From assembly GCA_016187725.1 (NCBI GenBank), contig JACPJE010000031.1:1-52870 (forward strand): DNA of 52,870 nucleotides, written 5' to 3'. The notes under the pieces were generated by a model. It had not been told where the DNA came from, did no database searches, and was given only the letters and a program-made list of their open reading frames with translations. Positions 9,759 through 18,699 of the stretch are shown here, piece by piece. Made by a program: the position numbers and the translations under genes. Every line of letters begins with the position of its first letter. Position 1 is the stretch's first letter. The stretch is from Candidatus Latescibacterota bacterium. GTDB taxonomy: Bacteria > Latescibacterota > UBA2968 > UBA8231.

Positions 9759-11104
9759 TGCTCCTCTACCTGCTCTACCCCATTGTCCGTTTCGCTCTGT
9801 GGGTCTTCTTCCGGCGGCTGGAGGTGAAGGGCCGGGAGCAGGTGCCCGCCAACCGGCCCCTGGTGCTGGTAGCCAACCACCCCAACGTCATGCTCGACGT
9901 GCTGCTCCTGGCCGCCTTCGCCCCCGGCCCCTTCCCGCGTTTCCTGGGCAAGACCACCCTGTTCAAGAACGCCCTCTACACCTTCTTCCTGCGCCGGTTG
10001 GGGGCCATCCCTGTGGCCCGGACCCAGGACCCGGGCAGCCAGCTGGGCCGCAACCAGAACATGCTGCGGGAGGCCTGCTGGACCCTCGTGGAGGGCGGCT
10101 CCCTGGCGCTCTTTCCCGAGGGCCTGAGCCGGTCCGGGTTGCAGCTGCGCCCCTTCAAACCGGGCGCTGCCCGCATCGCCCTGCGGGCCGAAGACGAGGC
10201 CGGGGGAAAAGCCGGGATCTGCATCGTCCCCGTGGGCCTGACCTATTCGGCGCCGGGCATGTTCCGCAGCGAGGTGGTCATCCAATTCGGCGCCCCGGTG
10301 GAGGTGGGAGGGTTTCTGGAAGCCTACTGCGCCAATCACAACCAGGGGGCCCAGCAACTGACCTCCCTGCTCTACCAGCGCCTGCTCCCCCTCACCCTGC
10401 ACCTGGAAAACCCGGACCTGGAAGGGGCGATCCGCGACCTAGTGGCCGTATACGGCGAGGAGATCCTCCAGGAATTCCCCGACTCGGCCGAGCTGCACCG
10501 CCGGCTCCTGGCCGGGCAGGAACTGATCCGGGCAGCCCAGTACTTTGACCGCACCCACCCCGAACTGGTGCAGCTGCTGGCCACCCGGTTGCGCCACCAC
10601 CTGGACCAGTTGCGGCGCCTGGACCTGGAACCCCAGGCCCTCTCCCCCAGGAAAACCGCGCCCGGCGGGTGGCATCTCTTTCTGACCCTGCTGCTCTCCC
10701 CCCTGGCTCTGTACGGCCTGCTCAACAACGCCCTGCCGTACATCATACCCCGGCTCTGGACCCGGGCCTATGCCCGCGAGCCGGAGATGTGGGCCACGGT
10801 CAAACTGGCCGTGGGTGCCGCGGCCTTTCCGGTCTATTATGCTCTGCGCATGGGCGCGGCCTTCTGGTTCTGGGGCTGGACCCTGGCCCTCGAATACGGC
10901 TTCACCCTGCCCCTGAGCGGGCTCTTCGCCCTTTACTACAAGGAACACTTCCTCGAGCGCTGGCCCCTGTGGCAGAAGGGGGTGGCCCCCCGCCGGCGCC
11001 GGTATCTGTTACACGAGCTGGCCAGGGAGAGGGCCCTGTTGATCGCCGAGTTGGACCAGCTCAAGAGCCACTATCTGACCCTGCCGCCCGAGGAGGTCGC
11101 ATGA
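9758..11104 (+). CDS. PlsC-type 1-acyl-glycerophosphate acyltransferase-like protein
   Basis: 448 aa. The N-terminal 240 residues are a PlsC acyltransferase: motif I NHPNVMLD (His41, Asp46), motif III FPEGLSRSG (about 119-127) and LVPVGLTY-like strand (IVPVGLTYSAP). The C-terminal half adds several membrane segments (about 306-325, 350-370, 375-400) and a basic tail, longer than simple PlsC enzymes and like the GPAT/DHAPAT-related large bacterial acyltransferases. It acylates a glycerophospholipid precursor at the inner membrane (family knowledge). The start overlaps the barrel stop (TGATG), so translation is coupled. Confidence 0.85.
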   Translation: MLLYLLYPIVRFALWVFFRRLEVKGREQVPANRPLVLVANHPNVMLDVLLLAAFAPGPFPRFLGKTTLFKNALYTFFLRRLGAIPVARTQDPGSQLGRNQNMLREACWTLVEGGSLALFPEGLSRSGLQLRPFKPGAARIALRAEDEAGGKAGICIVPVGLTYSAPGMFRSEVVIQFGAPVEVGGFLEAYCANHNQGAQQLTSLLYQRLLPLTLHLENPDLEGAIRDLVAVYGEEILQEFPDSAELHRRLLAGQELIRAAQYFDRTHPELVQLLATRLRHHLDQLRRLDLEPQALSPRKTAPGGWHLFLTLLLSPLALYGLLNNALPYIIPRLWTRAYAREPEMWATVKLAVGAAAFPVYYALRMGAAFWFWGWTLALEYGFTLPLSGLFALYYKEHFLERWPLWQKGVAPRRRRYLLHELARERALLIAELDQLKSHYLTLPPEEVA

Positions 11105-12330
11105 AACTGCCCGAGCGCCAGATCCTCTCCTGGGCCTGCTACGACTGGGCCAACTCCGCCTTTGCCACCACGGTGATGGCCGGTTTCTTCCCCCTCTTCT
11201 TCAGCGACTACTGGGGCGGGGGCCAGTCGCAGCTGGCCAAGGCCAATTCCCTGGCCAGCCTGATCGTGGCGCTGCTGGCCCCCCTGCTGGGGGCCGTTGC
11301 CGACCGGGGCAGCGTCAAGAAGCGCTTCCTCTTCTCCTTTAGCGCCTTGGGGGTGGTGGCCACTGGCGGGCTCTACCTGGTGGGACGAGGGGACTGGCCA
11401 GCCGCTTTTCTCCTCTACGTGCTGGCCAGCATCGGCTTCTCGGGCAGCCTGACCTTCTACGACGCCCTGCTGGTGGGGGTGGCCAAAAAGGATCAATTCG
11501 ATGCGGTTTCCGCCCTGGGTTATTCCCTGGGGTACCTGGGAGGCGGCCTGCTCTTCGCCTTCGACGTGGCCATGGTCCTGTGGCCGCAGGTGCTTGGCAT
11601 TGAGAGCCAGGCCGAGGCGGTGAAGCTGGCCTTCCTCAGCGTCACCCTGTGGTGGGCGCTCTTCTCCCTGCCCCTGCTCTTCTGGGTGCCCGAGCCCGGC
11701 GGGGCGCCGTCGCTGCCCCTGTGGCCGGCGGTCCAGGCCGGCTGGGGCCAGCTCGTCGCCACCTTCCACGAGTTGCGCCTGGTGCGTCCGGCCCTGCTCT
11801 TCCTGGTGGGGTACTGGTTCTACATCGACGCGGTGGACACCATCATCCGCATGGCCGTGTCCTACGGCAAGACCATCGGACTGGGCAACCAGGACCTGAT
11901 CACCGCCCTGCTCATCACCCAGTTCGTCGGCTTTCCGGCTGCCATTGCCTACGGCGCCCTGGGCAAAAGGATAGGCACGCGCCAGGGTATTTTCCTGGGG
12001 ATCGGGGTCTACGTGGGGGTGACGGTGTGGAGCTATTACATGGACCAGGGCTGGGAGTTCTACTGCCTCGCCCTGGCCGTGGGCCTGGTCCAGGGCGGGG
12101 TACAGGCCCTGAGCCGCTCCTACTTCGCCCAGTTGCTCCCACCGGACAAGGCCGCCGAATTCTTCGGCTTCTACAACATGCTGGGCAAGACCGCCGCCAT
12201 CCTCGGGCCTTTGCTGATGGTGTGGGCCGAGGATCTGACCGGCAGCCCGCGCCACTCCATCCTCTCCCTGATTCTGCTTTTGGTCATCGGCGCGGTCTTT
12301 CTCTGGCGGGCAAAACCCGCCACCGCCTGA
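11101..12330 (+). CDS. MFS transporter, UMF1/Atg22-like family
   Basis: 409-aa polytopic membrane protein with about 12 hydrophobic segments. The opening SWACYDWANSAFATTVMAGF and FFPLFFSDYWG are the signature of the UMF1 (vacuole effluxer Atg22-like) branch of the major facilitator superfamily; the loop ADRGSVKKRF is the MFS motif A. Substrate unknown; eukaryotic relatives export amino acids. Start ATG overlaps the acyltransferase stop (ATGA). Last gene of the sigma-54-promoted operon; its stop is one base away from the stop of the convergent URO-D-like gene. Confidence 0.85.
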   Translation: MKLPERQILSWACYDWANSAFATTVMAGFFPLFFSDYWGGGQSQLAKANSLASLIVALLAPLLGAVADRGSVKKRFLFSFSALGVVATGGLYLVGRGDWPAAFLLYVLASIGFSGSLTFYDALLVGVAKKDQFDAVSALGYSLGYLGGGLLFAFDVAMVLWPQVLGIESQAEAVKLAFLSVTLWWALFSLPLLFWVPEPGGAPSLPLWPAVQAGWGQLVATFHELRLVRPALLFLVGYWFYIDAVDTIIRMAVSYGKTIGLGNQDLITALLITQFVGFPAAIAYGALGKRIGTRQGIFLGIGVYVGVTVWSYYMDQGWEFYCLALAVGLVQGGVQALSRSYFAQLLPPDKAAEFFGFYNMLGKTAAILGPLLMVWAEDLTGSPRHSILSLILLLVIGAVFLWRAKPATA

Positions 12331-12331
12331 G

Positions 12332-13378
12332 TCAGCTCCTGCCGTACTCCCTGGCCACCTCGACCAGGGCCATGAAGTTGCGCGCCCCCCGCTCGGTGTA
12401 GGTGCCCGAGGCCGTGCCGCCCAGCAGAAAGCTCTCCGGGCCGGCCTGCTCCAGGCACTGCCGCCCAAGCTGGCACACCTCCTTCCGGCTCCTGGTCTCC
12501 ACCACCTCCATGTCGTCCAGGTTGCCCACCAGGCAGACCCGGTCCCCGATCCGGCGCTTGGCCTCCCCCAGGTCGCAATCGCCCCAGGGCGGGGCTTCGA
12601 GCGGATCGAGGGCATCGATGCCCAACTCGGCAAAACGCTCCAGAAAGCGGGTCACTGGCCCGTGGTTGTGGTAATAGGCCATGGCCCGGTGATGGTGCAT
12701 CAGGGCCACCAGCTCGGGGTCGAAGGCCATCACCAGGGCATCGAAGCCCCTGGGCCCCAGCTGCACCGAGGCGTACTCCCCCCCGACGATGCGGAAGGCG
12801 TTCACCCCGGCCCGGCAGAGCGCTTCGGCGTACCCGAGGATGCGCTGTGCCCCCACCCGCGTCAGCTCGATCACCAACTCCGGGGCATCGGCCCAGGCCA
12901 GGCAAAAACCCTCGGGGGAGAACCAGGAGGCCGGCAGGCAGACGGCGTTTTCGATGCCCACCATCACCAGGGCCTCCTCCCCGGCCCTGGCCTTGAGGGC
13001 GTGGAAGGGGGCCGGGTCGATGGTTGGCGGGACATAGGGGATGGAGAGGAAGCGCTCCACGTCCTCCGGGGTCTTGAGGGGAAACTCCACCGTGGCCGAG
13101 GTGATCTCGTTGCGGCGCACCACCCGGCGCAGGTCCCCCTTGGGGGTGTGGATGAGGGTGAGGGAGTCGCCGTTTTCCTGAAAGTTCTCCACCTGCACCG
13201 CACTGCCCAGGAAGGGCTGGCCTCCCCCACCCACGGTGAGGATGGGATCGGTGCGGCGGATGAACTCCCAGGTGAAGGCCTCCTCCAGGTCGAGTTTCCC
13301 CAGGCCGAAGGGGGTCACCGGCACCCGGTCCGGCCTCTCCAGCCGCATGGCAGCCAGGATGCGCTGGCGCGAGGTCAT
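12332..13378 (-). CDS. URO-D-like (MtaA/CmuA superfamily) protein 1
   Basis: 348-aa TIM-barrel protein of the uroporphyrinogen decarboxylase superfamily. The start MTSRQRILAAMRLERPDRVP is the hallmark of the non-haem branch, which includes corrinoid-dependent methyltransferases. Possible metal ligands are in YYHNHG (about 231-236) and the C-terminal GNLDD region; true heme-pathway residues are absent. The ATG overlaps the stop of the AOR gene (ATGA), so it is the last gene of a coupled three-gene operon. It differs clearly from the second URO-D-like protein encoded at 15283-16338. Methyl transfer to or from a cofactor is an inference. Confidence 0.85.
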   Translation of the reverse strand: MTSRQRILAAMRLERPDRVPVTPFGLGKLDLEEAFTWEFIRRTDPILTVGGGGQPFLGSAVQVENFQENGDSLTLIHTPKGDLRRVVRRNEITSATVEFPLKTPEDVERFLSIPYVPPTIDPAPFHALKARAGEEALVMVGIENAVCLPASWFSPEGFCLAWADAPELVIELTRVGAQRILGYAEALCRAGVNAFRIVGGEYASVQLGPRGFDALVMAFDPELVALMHHHRAMAYYHNHGPVTRFLERFAELGIDALDPLEAPPWGDCDLGEAKRRIGDRVCLVGNLDDMEVVETRSRKEVCQLGRQCLEQAGPESFLLGGTASGTYTERGARNFMALVEVAREYGRS

Positions 13379-15252
13379 GTCTCCGCCCAGCTCAGACCCA
13401 GTTCGGCCAGCCGCGCCGGGGTGGGCCTGCCGGTCTGTTCATCCCAGCCCTGCATCTGGTAATAGGTCGTCAGGGCCTGCTGCAACTCTTCCCGGTCAAT
13501 GGCCTTGCCCTGGAGCGGACCATTGGCCAATCCTTCGAACATGCGCTCGGGCAGGATGTCGTCGGTCGGGGTGAAACCCTCCCGGCAATTGAAGAGCCTG
13601 GCCATGGCTTCTGAGCGCTCTGCGATCTTGAGCAACTCCCACAGACTGGCGTTCCAGCCGGTCACCACCCGCACGTATTCGACCAGCTTGTCCAGGGCCA
13701 GGGCCCCGATGGGCACCCCCACGAACTTGCACATCCCCACTGCGTCGTACAGGCTCCAGACCTTCTGGCTGTAGTGATACGCCCGCACCTTGGCCGGCCC
13801 CAGATCCATGCGGTCCACGGGCTCCAGCAGGCCCAGCGCCGACAGGGAGCTGTGCCCCTCGGCGTCTATGGATTCGTAAAACGGATCGTGCGGGGCCTTC
13901 ATGTGGTCAGCGCCGATGGCCGAGGTGGCGTAGGCCAGGGCCAGACCGCGTTTGCCCCGCGGTTCGTGCATGGGCAATTCCTGGCCCTTGGTGTGCATGG
14001 CGAAGCGCTCGGCCCCCCGCCCGATCTGGGCAGCAGCCCGCATCACCCCCTCGGCCAGCAGATCGCCGATGCCTTCGCGCCGGCCGATCTTGTGGATCAG
14101 GTCGATGACCACCTGCTCGTCGCCGAAACGCAGTTCCATGCCCCCGGTGTCCTCTTTGGTCAGCAGCCCGTTTTCAAAGCACTCCATGGCAAAGGCGATG
14201 CACACGCCCGTGGAGATGCTGTCGAGCACGTACTGGCCGAGGAGCTGGTTGGCCAGGGCGAGCTGTTTGAGATCGCCCACCCCTGTGAGTGACCCGTGGG
14301 CGCCCAGGGTCTCGTACTCCGGCCCCCCGAACTTTGGCGTGACCCCCAGTTCGGGCACCTCCACCTCCCGCTTGCAGGCCACGGCGCAGGCGTAACAGGT
14401 CCCCCGTCCGGTGAGGATGGTGTTGGCCATGGTCTGGCCGCTTATTTCGCGGACCTTCTCGAAAGAACCCTCGCGGAAGTTGCGGGTGGGCAGGATGCCG
14501 TCCCGGTCCAGGGAGGGGGCGATGCCGGCCGTGCCCCACAGATGGCGGGTGTCGGTGTCGCGGTCGTAGTGCTCCTGAAACCACTTGAGCACCTGCTTGG
14601 CCCCCTCAGGATCGGCGATCTCGGGCTTGGCGCGACCCCGCACCACCACCGCCTTGAGGCCTTTGGCCCCCATCACCGCGCCCAGGCCGCAGCGGCCGTG
14701 GAAGTGCTTCAGTTGGTTGACGATGGCCGCGTAGCGCACCAGCTTCTCCCCAGCCACGCCGGTCTGGAGGATCCGCACCCGCTTGTCCCCCACCTCCTCT
14801 TCGAGGCCATCCTGCACCTCGCCGGCCAGCTTGCCCCAGTACTTGGCGGCATCGCGCAACTCGGCCTTGCCATCCCCGATCCACAGATATACCGGCTTTT
14901 CCGCGCAGCCCCGCACGATGACCCCGTCAAAGCCGGCAGCCTTGAGTTCCGGTCCCCACCAGCCCCCGGCCTCGGACTCGCCGAAACCATTGGTGAGCGG
15001 GGATTTGCCAGCCGCGGTGTAGCGGTTGAGGCCGGACAGGGGCAGGCCATTGGTGGGGCTGGTCATCAGGCAGAGCAGGTTGTCCGGTCCGAAAGGATCG
15101 GTCCCGGGTTTCAACTCCCGCAGCATGTAGTAGAGCGACAGCGACCCTCCGCCCAGGTACCGGCGGTATACCCCCTCCTCGGGTTCCTCCACCTGGATCT
15201 GGCGGGTCGACAGATCCACCCGCAGTATTTTGCCATTGTATCCCTTGGCCAT
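13375..15252 (-). CDS. Aldehyde:ferredoxin oxidoreductase family (tungsten/molybdopterin) enzyme
   Basis: 625 aa, full length for the AOR family, which oxidises aldehydes to acids with ferredoxin or catalyses related reactions at a bis-pterin W/Mo centre in the cytoplasm. N-terminal domain: GKILRVDLSTRQ, YLGGGSL, TAAGKSPLTNGFGES and GRCGLGAVMGAKGLKAV. The [4Fe-4S] ligands are CYACAVAC (CxxCxxxC, about 287-294) and a fourth Cys in AVGMCKF (about 506). The motif MHEPRGKRG also fits. AATRAATTATG context: AAGGAGGAAGGCC precedes the ATG. Flanked on both sides by URO-D-like genes in one operon driven by a consensus sigma-54 promoter at 16371. Confidence 0.93.
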   Translation of the reverse strand: MAKGYNGKILRVDLSTRQIQVEEPEEGVYRRYLGGGSLSLYYMLRELKPGTDPFGPDNLLCLMTSPTNGLPLSGLNRYTAAGKSPLTNGFGESEAGGWWGPELKAAGFDGVIVRGCAEKPVYLWIGDGKAELRDAAKYWGKLAGEVQDGLEEEVGDKRVRILQTGVAGEKLVRYAAIVNQLKHFHGRCGLGAVMGAKGLKAVVVRGRAKPEIADPEGAKQVLKWFQEHYDRDTDTRHLWGTAGIAPSLDRDGILPTRNFREGSFEKVREISGQTMANTILTGRGTCYACAVACKREVEVPELGVTPKFGGPEYETLGAHGSLTGVGDLKQLALANQLLGQYVLDSISTGVCIAFAMECFENGLLTKEDTGGMELRFGDEQVVIDLIHKIGRREGIGDLLAEGVMRAAAQIGRGAERFAMHTKGQELPMHEPRGKRGLALAYATSAIGADHMKAPHDPFYESIDAEGHSSLSALGLLEPVDRMDLGPAKVRAYHYSQKVWSLYDAVGMCKFVGVPIGALALDKLVEYVRVVTGWNASLWELLKIAERSEAMARLFNCREGFTPTDDILPERMFEGLANGPLQGKAIDREELQQALTTYYQMQGWDEQTGRPTPARLAELGLSWAET

Positions 15253-15282
15253 GGCCTTCCTCCTTTGCTGGTCGGGGATGGA

Positions 15283-16338
15283 CTAGACCTTGAGCGGATA
15301 GGTGCCCAACTCGCGCAGGGCCTCGACCATCGCCAGGTAATTTTCGGGTTTCACCGAGGAGTGGATGCTGTTGGAGCTGGAGAGGATGTACCCGCCGTTC
15401 TGGCCGGCGGCCTTCAGGCAGTCCTTCACCGCCTGCCGCACCTGGTCCCGGCTGCCCCACGAGAGCAGGGCCCCGCAGTCGATATTGCCGATCAAGGCCA
15501 CCCGGTCCCCGTACCGCGCCTTCACCCGGCCGATGTCCATGCCGGCAGCCGGTTCGATGGGATTGAGGCCGTCCACCCCGGTGCCCACGATCATGTCGAG
15601 GAGCGGCGTGACGTTGCCGTCGGTGTGTTTGACCACGTACGCCCCGGCCCGGTGCGCCGCGTCCACCGCCTTTTTGAGGCCGGGCAGGATGAACTGGCGG
15701 AAATGGTCCGGCGACATCATCGGCCCCTTGTTGTCGGCGTAGTCGTCGCCCAGGACCACCACCTCCACCCCGGCGGCGATGGCCCGTTCCATGAGCCGGA
15801 GGTCGTGGGCCAGGCAGATCTCCACCAGCTGGTGCACCAACCCTGGGTTGAGCAACATGTCCATCAGGTAGTTTTCCACCCCGCGCAGGTACGAGGGGTT
15901 GAAGAAGGCGTCGCGGCCGATCCAGACGATGGCCTTCTTCCCCTGGTACCGGGCCACCACCTCGGGCAAATGCCCCAGGGCGTCGGGAGCATCGGGATCG
16001 GGAGGGCGGTAGGTTTTCAGGTCCTCGGGTTCCTGGATGGGTCCCCGCACCGGATAAGGGGTGCTCTCGGGCCCGAAGGCGCGGATCACCCCCCACTTGT
16101 CGCGGAAATGGGTCTTCTCCGCATCCACGTACTCCACGTTGTCCCGCCGCCAGGAGGAGCGATTGAGGCTGCCCACGTCCAGGCCTATCCACTCGTTGAA
16201 CTGGTAGTAGTCGCAGCCGGGCAGCAGGGCCTTCATCACGTGTTCGTCGATGACCGCCTCGTACAGGGGGACGCGGTCGGGCACGCGGCGTTCCAGGGCG
16301 CAGAATACCCGCTCGCGGGCACTCATCTCCTTGGGCAT
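15283..16338 (-). CDS. URO-D-like (MtaA/CmuA superfamily) protein 2
   Basis: 351 aa, first gene of the operon. It opens with MSARERVFCALERRVPDRVP and has the superfamily TIM barrel. VVKHTDGNVTPLLD (about 236-249) and GLNPIEPAAGMDIG followed by IGNIDCGALLSWGS supply a His and a Cys in the positions used for zinc by MtaA-type methyltransferases. Related proteins are abundant in uncultured phyla and usually lack a known substrate. GGGAGG precedes the ATG at 16338. It is about 30 bases ahead of the AOR gene. Likely role is methyl or carboxyl chemistry that feeds the AOR, but this is inference. Confidence 0.85.
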   Translation of the reverse strand: MPKEMSARERVFCALERRVPDRVPLYEAVIDEHVMKALLPGCDYYQFNEWIGLDVGSLNRSSWRRDNVEYVDAEKTHFRDKWGVIRAFGPESTPYPVRGPIQEPEDLKTYRPPDPDAPDALGHLPEVVARYQGKKAIVWIGRDAFFNPSYLRGVENYLMDMLLNPGLVHQLVEICLAHDLRLMERAIAAGVEVVVLGDDYADNKGPMMSPDHFRQFILPGLKKAVDAAHRAGAYVVKHTDGNVTPLLDMIVGTGVDGLNPIEPAAGMDIGRVKARYGDRVALIGNIDCGALLSWGSRDQVRQAVKDCLKAAGQNGGYILSSSNSIHSSVKPENYLAMVEALRELGTYPLKV

Positions 16339-16370
16339 GGGGACCTCCCTTCGCTGATCAGAGGGAAGAG

Positions 16371-16386
16371 AGCAACCCCTGTGCCA
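16371..16386 (-). promoter_or_regulatory. Consensus sigma-54 promoter for URO-D/AOR/URO-D operon
   Basis: On the minus strand the sequence is TGGCAC-AGGGG-TTGCT. It matches TGGCAC-N5-TTGCW at every specified position, with GG and GC exactly 10 bases apart. It lies 33-48 bases before the start of the first URO-D-like gene. Confidence 0.8.
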
Positions 16387-16461
16387 GAGATTTATGCCTA
16401 TACCGGAGACAGGAAAGGACAGGACTGAGGGGAAAGAAGGACGGTTTCGCCGGCTAGCTGG

Positions 16462-16488
16462 GGCGTACCCGCCACAACCGGGCGGAGC
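16462..16488. other. Short hairpin between S9 peptidase and AOR operon
   Basis: CCCGCC-ACAACC-GGGCGG forms a 6-bp stem just after the S9 peptidase stop. No T-run follows on either strand, so it is at best a weak transcription barrier. The rest of the 153-base gap holds only the sigma-54 promoter. Confidence 0.3.
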
Positions 16489-16491
16489 AGG

Positions 16492-18399
16492 TCACACTTC
16501 GCCTCTCTTCCCCCTCACCCACCGGTCGAACCACGCCAGGTTCCGCTCCATCACCTGGCGCACCAGTTTGGGCTCTGAGAGGGCGTGGCCCTGCCGGGGA
16601 TAGATCGCGAACTCCACCGGGATGCGGCGGCGCTTGAGGGCCTGGTAGAGTTCGCCGGCCTGGGGCAGGGGCACCCGCACGTCCTGGTCGCCGTGCTGAA
16701 TCAGGGTCGGGGTCCTGATCCGGCCGGCGTGGGCGATGGCCGAGTGCTTCATGTAGGTCTCAACCTCGTCCCAGGGCAGAGCCTCGAAGTACCTTTCGAG
16801 AAAGCCGGGGATATCGGTCTGGCCGTACATGCTGACCAGGTTCGCCAGGCCCGCGCCAAAAGAGGCGGCCCTGAACCTGTTCGTCTGCGTGATCGCCCAG
16901 CCGGTCAGGTACCCCCCGTAGCTCCATCCCAGGATGCCCAGCCGCTCTGGGTCGGCCAGCCCGCGATCGACCAGCAGGTCCACCCCTGAGAGGATATCTG
17001 CCAGGTCTCCTCCTCCCCAGTCCCGCACATTGGCCCGCCGGAACCGCTCCCCGTAGTGCGCGCTGCCGCGCGGGTTGGGCAGGAGCAGGGCGTACCCTCG
17101 CGCCGCGAATACCTGGATGGGGTACCGGTCTCCTACCGCGCTGTTGAAGGCATTGGTGAAGACCGAGGCCGGCCCGCCGTGCACATAGACCAGCAGGGGA
17201 TAGCGCTGTCCGGCGCGGTACCCCACTGGCCTGATCAGCAGGCCCTCCACCCTCGTGCCATCCGGGCTCTGCCAGCGGACGAGTTCTTTGCGGCTCAACC
17301 GGTGGTTCTTGAGCTGGGGGTTGTGGTCGGTGAGTTTGCGGGGCTGGAGCCGGGAAGCCGGCGAGACATAGACCTCTGGAGGGGAGGTCCCGTCCTGCCG
17401 GATGAAGGCCATCAATCCCCTTTCCTGCGCCAGGCTCAGCGGCCCGTGCACCTGGCCGCCGGCCGTGAGCTGCTCCACCCTGCCGCTCAGCCGCGCCCGG
17501 CACAACTGCACACTGGTCCCCTGGCCCAGGGGGAAATAGAGGGCCTTGCTCTCAGGCGACCAGGCCATGCCCGTGCCCAGGGTGAGGTCTTCGAGGCGGG
17601 GCGTCAGGTCGCGCACCGCGCCCCCGGCCGGGGATACCAGGCAGATATGGACACTGTCCAGCCACTGTTCGGCCCGCTGGAAGGCGATCCAGCGGCCGTC
17701 CGGCGACCAGGCCGGCGAGCTGAGGCCACCCCGGCCCGGGATGAGTCTCCGGGGCCGGCTCCCGGAGGCGGAGATCACTGAGAGCCCCACCCGGAACATC
17801 TCGTCAGCCAGCGGGGTAGGCTGGTGGCAAAAGGCGAGGCGCCGGCCATCCGGCGACCAGGCCAGGCCCGTGACGTGGAAGCGGCCCCTGGTCAGGCGCC
17901 TGGCCTTTCTGGTCTTCAGGTCGATCACGTGGAGGTGGGCCATGCGGTGGTCCTGGCCTACCACCCGGACATCGCCCTTTTCCTTCTTCTCCTTCTCCTC
18001 TTCCTCGCTGGGCACGTCCTCAGTGAGATAGGCGATCCGCTCACCCTCCGGCGACCAGGCAAAAGCACTGACCCCGGCCTTGGCCTGGGTCAGCTTCTCG
18101 GCCTCACCCCCAAAGGGCCGGATGAGGTACACCTGGTCCTTCTCCCCCCGGTCAGAGAGGAAGGCGATCCACCGGCCGTCTGGCGACCAGCGCGGGCTAT
18201 CGTCGCGCTTGGGACTATTGGTGAGCCTGAAGGACTCTCCTCCCTGTACAGGGACGAGATAGATGTCGGAGTTGTAGCCGTTCTCCTGCAGGTCTGCCTC
18301 GGTCACTACGTAGGCCACCCACTGGCCGTCGGGCGAGATCTGAGGGTCAGAGACCGCGCGCAGGGCAAAGAGGTCGGGGATGGACAGGGGTTTCTTCAT
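16492..18399 (-). CDS. S9 family prolyl-oligopeptidase-type serine peptidase
   Basis: 635 aa, acylaminoacyl-peptidase-like (S9C). Residues about 10-370 are a TolB/WD40-like propeller with repeated blades of the type AWSPDGRRLAF and RWSPDGRWIAF. Residues about 380-635 are the alpha/beta hydrolase: nucleophile GWSYGGYL (Ser493), HGDQDVRVP (Asp573), RQGHAL (His605). There is no signal peptide, so it is probably cytoplasmic and acts on short or N-acylated peptides. The ATG at 18399 has GGAG eight bases upstream and its own promoter. Full length for the family. Confidence 0.93.
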   Translation of the reverse strand: MKKPLSIPDLFALRAVSDPQISPDGQWVAYVVTEADLQENGYNSDIYLVPVQGGESFRLTNSPKRDDSPRWSPDGRWIAFLSDRGEKDQVYLIRPFGGEAEKLTQAKAGVSAFAWSPEGERIAYLTEDVPSEEEEKEKKEKGDVRVVGQDHRMAHLHVIDLKTRKARRLTRGRFHVTGLAWSPDGRRLAFCHQPTPLADEMFRVGLSVISASGSRPRRLIPGRGGLSSPAWSPDGRWIAFQRAEQWLDSVHICLVSPAGGAVRDLTPRLEDLTLGTGMAWSPESKALYFPLGQGTSVQLCRARLSGRVEQLTAGGQVHGPLSLAQERGLMAFIRQDGTSPPEVYVSPASRLQPRKLTDHNPQLKNHRLSRKELVRWQSPDGTRVEGLLIRPVGYRAGQRYPLLVYVHGGPASVFTNAFNSAVGDRYPIQVFAARGYALLLPNPRGSAHYGERFRRANVRDWGGGDLADILSGVDLLVDRGLADPERLGILGWSYGGYLTGWAITQTNRFRAASFGAGLANLVSMYGQTDIPGFLERYFEALPWDEVETYMKHSAIAHAGRIRTPTLIQHGDQDVRVPLPQAGELYQALKRRRIPVEFAIYPRQGHALSEPKLVRQVMERNLAWFDRWVRGKRGEV

Positions 18400-18446
18400 C
18401 GACAGGCTCCGCTTAGGCGGCTGGCGTTCTCCGCCGGGGTGCGCAC

Positions 18447-18475
18447 AATCTATCTGTCTCTGGCAGGGGTGTCAA
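18447..18475 (-). promoter_or_regulatory. Sigma-70-type promoter for S9 peptidase
   Basis: On the minus strand a perfect -35 TTGACA (18470-18475) and TAGATT (18447-18452) are separated by 17 bases, about 50 bases before the peptidase start. The following plus-strand stretch, 18480-18660, shows no gene or repeat that I can recognise. Confidence 0.6.
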
Positions 18476-18664
18476 CCAGGGTAGTCAGCGGTACCGCGCT
18501 GCGGCACCCGCAGGAACAGGGGCAACTCTTCGCAGGGCTGAAGCGCACCTGCCACAGCCAGGCGCCTCCGGTCAAACCTGGAAGACCTCACCCGGCCGAG
18601 GTGGAGCATTGCGCCGGCGCGCGGTGGGGGGGTCGCTCGATCTCAACCCCATCTGCATCCGAGC

Positions 18665-18691
18665 TTGACAAAGTGGCTTTCCATATATACT
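18665..18691 (+). promoter_or_regulatory. Promoter of the candidate small RNA
   Basis: TTGACA at 18665-18670. Possible -10 hexamers are TATACT at 18686 (spacing 15, better hexamer) and TACTCT at 18688 (spacing 17). The local AT-rich patch stands out from the GC-rich surroundings. Confidence 0.5.
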
Positions 18692-18699
18692 CTCTATTT

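Noticed and set aside
14296..16428. A 710-codon plus-strand frame across the AOR operon
   Set aside because: It is the reverse-strand shadow of the AOR and URO-D-like genes and is proline/histidine-rich with no recognisable domain.
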